The notes under the pieces were generated by a model that saw only the letters and a list, made by a program, of their open reading frames with translations, was not told where the DNA came from and searched no databases. A stretch of 9,093 bases of DNA from Rhodoferax sp. UBA4127 (GTDB taxonomy: Bacteria > Pseudomonadota > Gammaproteobacteria > Burkholderiales > Burkholderiaceae_C): positions 859 through 9,951 of the forward strand of contig DFWT01000071.1 in the NCBI GenBank assembly GCA_002381045.1. The letters run 5' to 3'. Every line of letters begins with the position of its first letter. Position 1 is the stretch's first letter. Below are positions 5,380-9,093 of this stretch, piece by piece. The translations under genes were made by a program, and so were the position numbers.

Positions 5380-5451
5380 GTTTGATTCAAGTATCCTGGC
5401 TATCAATTCGCAGAAGCGTCATCTGCATATCAAAACTTTGCTTTGACAACA

Positions 5452-6201
5452 TCACCCACTAAGAAGCAGCTCTGCCATTCCATCAAGCCGCTCCTTGATA
5501 GCACGCCACCCAGGAATTTGACTGTCCAGCGCCTTATAGAACTTTGGACCATGATTATGGTGTTGAAGGTGGCAAAGCTCGTGCAGCAACACGTAGTCAA
5601 TGCATTCCCGTGGAGCCTTCACCAGTTGCGGGTTCAACGTTAACCGGCCTGCCGGTGAGCAACTGCCCCACTGCACCTTCATGACCAGTAGACGCATTTC
5701 GGGAATCTTCTTGACCCATCGCATGGTAGGTACCAATACAGCCAATCGGAGCATGAAAACCTCCTTTGCTCGCAACCGATACCATGCATCGAGTTCAGCA
5801 CGCACCAGGCATGGAGCCCCTTCTGGAACGATGACTTCAATAAAGCCTCCACGCATGCGTGCATTCGGGTCCGAGCCCGCTTCGATAACAACCTTCAACC
5901 GATAGCGCCGTCCTAGGTAATGCAGCGACTCTCCACTCACATATTCGCGGGGAAGTGCATGCGTTAATCGTTCCCGCGCCGCACCAACATGCTGACTGAT
6001 CCATCGCGAACGCTTCTTCACCGCTGCCAACACCGTAGCGATGGGTGCGGACTCAGGCGCATCCACCAACACACTGCCATTAGGTTCAACGTGAATTGCC
6101 ACCCGTTGCACAGTACGAGAGGGCTGGCGACGCAGGCCGAAGCGGATAAGCTCCTCACCGTACTGGACGCTGTGATTGGTTAATTGGTCGGACATCAACA
6201 T
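5452..6201 (-). CDS. YgjP/DUF45-type zinc metallopeptidase
   Basis: 249-residue putative metal-dependent hydrolase of the YgjP/DUF45 group (M48/SprT-like, WLM-related). The zinc-binding helix LLHELCHLQHHNHG carries HExxH at residues 207-211, with further histidines at 214-217 supplying the third ligand. The family's WGSCSPAGRLTLNPQLV segment lies just before it (about 168-184), and the N-terminal half has the usual beta-rich pattern (VQRVAIHVEPNGSVLVDAP; LGRRYRLKVV). Length is normal for the family. Genes of this type are very often found directly next to hsdR in type I restriction loci; their substrate there is not established. The ATG at 6201 lies 13 nt after the hsdR stop, with a second ATG two codons later and no good ribosome binding site, so translation probably depends on ribosomes finishing hsdR. 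Family call is confident; cellular role is open. Confidence 0.9.
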   Translation of the reverse strand: MLMSDQLTNHSVQYGEELIRFGLRRQPSRTVQRVAIHVEPNGSVLVDAPESAPIATVLAAVKKRSRWISQHVGAARERLTHALPREYVSGESLHYLGRRYRLKVVIEAGSDPNARMRGGFIEVIVPEGAPCLVRAELDAWYRLRAKEVFMLRLAVLVPTMRWVKKIPEMRLLVMKVQWGSCSPAGRLTLNPQLVKAPRECIDYVLLHELCHLQHHNHGPKFYKALDSQIPGWRAIKERLDGMAELLLSG

Positions 6202-6214
6202 GTGACAGTGTCTG

Positions 6215-9093
6215 TTATGACCGGCTCAATCCCACGCGGGTAATCTGGATGACCTGTTCCACTACTAACTTCGCGTTGTCCAACCCCAGCGAGCCAAACA
6301 ACAAAGGCAGCAAGCCTTTACGTATGGCTGCCTCAATGTTCTGTGGGTTCAGTGAATTTTCTGCCACGGCATCACGCACCACAGCATCCATGGCAACTGC
6401 CTGTTTTACCAAAGTGTCGTGAACCTCTTTGCCAATGGCCGCAAAGGCCTCATCACCCAAGACCAAACGCATTGCGCCGAAATAGGCCCTGGCATGCGGT
6501 TTGTCCGCCAAGAAATCAGGCACACCAGGAGTCTCACGCGCCGCCAGCTTTTGCTCAAAGTCTTGGAACAAAGCGTATTGTTTGATTGGGTGGTCAAACA
6601 TGGCTTCGGCCTCGGCGATGGCCTGCTTCAACAGTTCACCAAACACCTTCTGTGCATAGGGGTCGTCTGCCAGTTCCTGCTCAATGGTTTTGCGCAGGCG
6701 CGTGCGAATCATGTCCGTCTCGTTACGGGTTTTTTCCTTTGACCAACTTTTTGGGTCTTCAGCCTTACCCAGTTGATGGACGAGGTACACACCCTCAGGC
6801 TCGCGCACTTCGGTGCCGATGACTTGTTTGTCGACCAACTTGTTTATTTGTTCCTCGTAGGCGCTGTAGTCCACCGTTTCCATGGCATCGCGCCGGGCCG
6901 TCTGACGCAGCTCCGTAAAGAATCGCAGGTCTGATTTGTACCGGGTAATCAGGCTTTCGGAAAAACTCTTGTCTTCAAAGAAGCTGCGTGACGACAAGGC
7001 TGTCTGTAAGCAAAGGCCAAATGCAGTCAACGCTTCATAGAAGTCATCGCGCAACTTCTGCCGCTCATCATGGTCTTCGCCATCAGCCCCCTTCACGAAC
7101 TTTGGGGTCAGCACCTGCCGGTACTGTTCTCGATCAAGCTTGTTAGCAACGCCCTTGAAGAATGACCACAACTTGTCGTGCAACGCAGGCAAACGCTTGT
7201 ACTCCGTGCTGAACTGCTGGTACAGGCCTTCAATGTCCGCCACATCAAAGCCGCCCTGGGTGCGGGTTTCCAAGTCTTGGTAGGCACGGATGGCTGTATC
7301 CAGCTCCTTCAGAATCCCCCGGTAGTCAACCAACACGCCGTAGCGTTTTGCGTCATGCAGACGATTGACCCGCGCCACCGCCTGAATCAAGTTGTGACCT
7401 TTGAGAGGCTTGTCGATGTACAGCACCGCATTGCGCGGTTCATCAAATCCAGTAAGCAACTTGTCCACCACGATCAGCAAGTCTGGAGCGCCGTCTGCAC
7501 CAAAGTCGCTAATGATCTGCTTCTCGTAGTTCTCGGGGTCCGCACCATAAGCGGCCATATTCTGCTTCCACCACTTCTGCACCTCCGGCATGGTGTCTTC
7601 ATCTACGTCTGAATTTCCCTCACGCGTGTCAGGCGGCGATATGACCACTGCACTGGTAACCAGCCCAGTGTCATCCAGCGCTTTCTTGTAGCGGATTGCA
7701 TCCAGCTTGCTATCCGTGGCAACCTGTCCTTTCAGACCCGTGCCAAGGCTCTTGATGTTTTCGCTGAAGTGGGTGGCAATGTCCCATGCAATCAATTCGA
7801 TGCGGTTGGCTGCACCATAGATAGCGCCCTTCTTCGCGAACTTCCGTTTCAAGTCCGTGCGCTGTGCATCGCTCAAGTTGGCGGTGATCTTTTCAAACCA
7901 GCGGTTGACTGCTTCTTCATTGATGTCCAGTTCAGGCACCCGCTCCTCATACAACAATGGGGCTACGGTTTCATCTTCCACCGCACGTTGCATGGTGTAA
8001 GCGTGGACGATGGGGCCAAACTTATTGGCGGTCTTCTCATCTTTCAGCAAGGGCGTACCGGTGAAGGCAATGTAGGCCGCATTGGGCAACGCCTTCTTCA
8101 TGCGCTCATGCGACTCGCCACCATGGCTGCGGTGCCCCTCGTCCACCAACACAATCAGGTTTGGCGAGTCATTGCGACACTCGGGCAACTTGGACGCGGT
8201 GTTGAACTTGTGCACCAAGGTAAACGAAATACGCTCCGTGCCACTGCCGATGCGCTTGGCAAGATCACGGCCAGACAAGGTACGGCTTTTCTCACCGTCT
8301 TTTTGAGTGGCAATGGCTGAACCAAATGCACCGCCTGACATAAAGTTACGTGAAAGCTGTCCTTCCAGGTCAATTCGGTCAGTCACCACCACCACCCGGC
8401 ACTCTTTCAAGGACTCCACCATGACCAGCGCCTTGGTCAGGAACACCATCGTGAAGCTCTTGCCCGAGCCCGTGGTGTGCCAGACCACGCCGATGCGGCG
8501 ATGCTCGCTCTCGAACGCGGCGAGCGTGCGATCCACCGCCGCGCGCACGGCGAAGAACTGGTGATACTTGGCGCCTTTTTTGGTGATGCCCGCCTTGTCC
8601 ACTTCGAACAGGATGAAGTGCCGGATGTACGCGAGCAGCCGGTCCTTGGGGAAGAGGCCGTTCACGAGCGTCGCCATCGAGCCGGTCTTCGCGGCCTCGA
8701 CGTGCTGGCCGTCCACTGACTTCCAGGGCGCGTACCATTCCATGCCGGCGGTCCACATTCCGTGGAGCGAGTCGTTGCCGTCCGACGCCACGCAGAACGC
8801 GTTGAACTCAAACAGCCGCGGACACAGCACGCTGTAGTGCTGAAGCTGGTTGTGGGCGTCGTCCACGTTGGCGTTGGCGTCCCAGGGGTTCTTCAGCTCG
8901 AACACGACCAGCGGCAGGCCGTTGACGAAGATCACCAGGTCGGGCTTGCGCACGCCGCGCCCGAGCACGCGGAGCTGGCGGGTCACCACGAAGCGGTTGC
9001 GGCTGGGGTCGTCGAAGTCGAGCAGCCGGACGGGCACCGACTGGGTCGCGCCGGGCGGCTTGTAGGACAGCTCGCCGCGCAGCAGGCCGAGGA
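6215..9093 (-). CDS. hsdR: Type I restriction enzyme R subunit HsdR (5' end outside window)
   Basis: Motor and nuclease subunit of a type I restriction-modification complex: it translocates DNA with ATP and cleaves unmodified DNA, working with HsdM and HsdS (not in the window). The frame is open through the right edge, so the GTG at 9037 is not the true start; about 959 codons are visible and perhaps 60-100 are missing. Domains in order: PD-(D/E)XK nuclease with KPDLVIF and the ELK triad (about 8947-8887); helicase motif I HTTGSGKS (8479-8456); motif II DEGHR (8143-8129); motif III TGTPL (about 8062-8048); FDEPRNAVLYIDKPL and motif VI QAVARVNR (about 7450-7350); then a long helical C-terminal region. 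All key residues seen are intact, with no stop or frameshift. The 3' end is 13 nt from the metallopeptidase gene. Composition is uneven: roughly 66% G+C upstream of about 8460 and roughly 52% downstream. Confidence 0.97.
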   Translation of the reverse strand, partial: LGLLRGELSYKPPGATQSVPVRLLDFDDPSRNRFVVTRQLRVLGRGVRKPDLVIFVNGLPLVVFELKNPWDANANVDDAHNQLQHYSVLCPRLFEFNAFCVASDGNDSLHGMWTAGMEWYAPWKSVDGQHVEAAKTGSMATLVNGLFPKDRLLAYIRHFILFEVDKAGITKKGAKYHQFFAVRAAVDRTLAAFESEHRRIGVVWHTTGSGKSFTMVFLTKALVMVESLKECRVVVVTDRIDLEGQLSRNFMSGGAFGSAIATQKDGEKSRTLSGRDLAKRIGSGTERISFTLVHKFNTASKLPECRNDSPNLIVLVDEGHRSHGGESHERMKKALPNAAYIAFTGTPLLKDEKTANKFGPIVHAYTMQRAVEDETVAPLLYEERVPELDINEEAVNRWFEKITANLSDAQRTDLKRKFAKKGAIYGAANRIELIAWDIATHFSENIKSLGTGLKGQVATDSKLDAIRYKKALDDTGLVTSAVVISPPDTREGNSDVDEDTMPEVQKWWKQNMAAYGADPENYEKQIISDFGADGAPDLLIVVDKLLTGFDEPRNAVLYIDKPLKGHNLIQAVARVNRLHDAKRYGVLVDYRGILKELDTAIRAYQDLETRTQGGFDVADIEGLYQQFSTEYKRLPALHDKLWSFFKGVANKLDREQYRQVLTPKFVKGADGEDHDERQKLRDDFYEALTAFGLCLQTALSSRSFFEDKSFSESLITRYKSDLRFFTELRQTARRDAMETVDYSAYEEQINKLVDKQVIGTEVREPEGVYLVHQLGKAEDPKSWSKEKTRNETDMIRTRLRKTIEQELADDPYAQKVFGELLKQAIAEAEAMFDHPIKQYALFQDFEQKLAARETPGVPDFLADKPHARAYFGAMRLVLGDEAFAAIGKEVHDTLVKQAVAMDAVVRDAVAENSLNPQNIEAAIRKGLLPLLFGSLGLDNAKLVVEQVIQITRVGLSRS

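Noticed and set aside
8379..8756. 125-residue Arg/Gly-rich minus-strand frame in the G+C-rich end of hsdR
   Set aside because: Typical shadow frame of a high-G+C gene; the hsdR frame carries the intact conserved motifs.
1..9093. CRISPR arrays, tRNA or rRNA genes, complete insertion sequences
   Set aside because: None seen: the only repeat array has 12-22 bp steps without unique spacers of CRISPR size, and no transposase-like frame is present.

Overview
The window looks like accessory DNA from a proteobacterium, most likely a betaproteobacterium. That guess rests on gene style and a base composition of roughly 50-57% G+C over most of the window; no rRNA, tRNA or housekeeping gene is present to settle it. 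Nearly every gene lies on the minus strand, so the biology reads from right to left. Two modules sit side by side: a plasmid or conjugative-element maintenance/transfer module on the left (about 200-3260) and the 3' part of a type I restriction locus on the right (about 3430-9093).

Left module. Upstream to downstream on the minus strand it has a ~390-bp array of GACAGG-type repeats (2872-3259), a small DNA-binding-type protein (2859-2206), a ParA/MinD-type ATPase with deviant Walker A box (2169-1411), a protein with one C-terminal membrane helix that overlaps the ATPase by ATGA (1414-803), and a VirB1-like lytic transglycosylase (793-200). The order of DNA-binding protein, Walker ATPase and third small gene, starting next to arrays of short direct repeats, resembles the stbABC operon beside oriT in IncW plasmid R388 and relatives. 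I infer a plasmid stability/partition or transfer-control operon whose repeats are binding sites for the first protein. No relaxase or replication gene is visible. The transglycosylase ends tail-to-tail with, and overlapping, the end of a plus-strand gene that enters from the left edge (1-270).

Right module. A type I restriction HsdR subunit enters from the right edge (9093-6215). It is followed at 13 nt by a YgjP/DUF45-type zinc metallopeptidase (6201-5452). Next come a lower-G+C gene for an unrecognised two-helix membrane protein with coiled-coil character (5370-4351), a remnant of a DUF1016/YhcG-family protein truncated at both ends (4208-3615), an ATGA-coupled 61-residue ORF (3618-3433), and a strong intrinsic terminator (3368-3331). 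hsdM and hsdS are not in the window and would lie to the right if present.

Main points of interest: the repeat array with its recurring 12/22/12-bp spacing and nested duplications; an abrupt composition change inside hsdR at its Walker A codons, suggesting a mosaic gene; the unrecognised membrane protein in the restriction operon; and the chimeric look of the truncated DUF1016 gene and its coupled partner next to the plasmid-type module.
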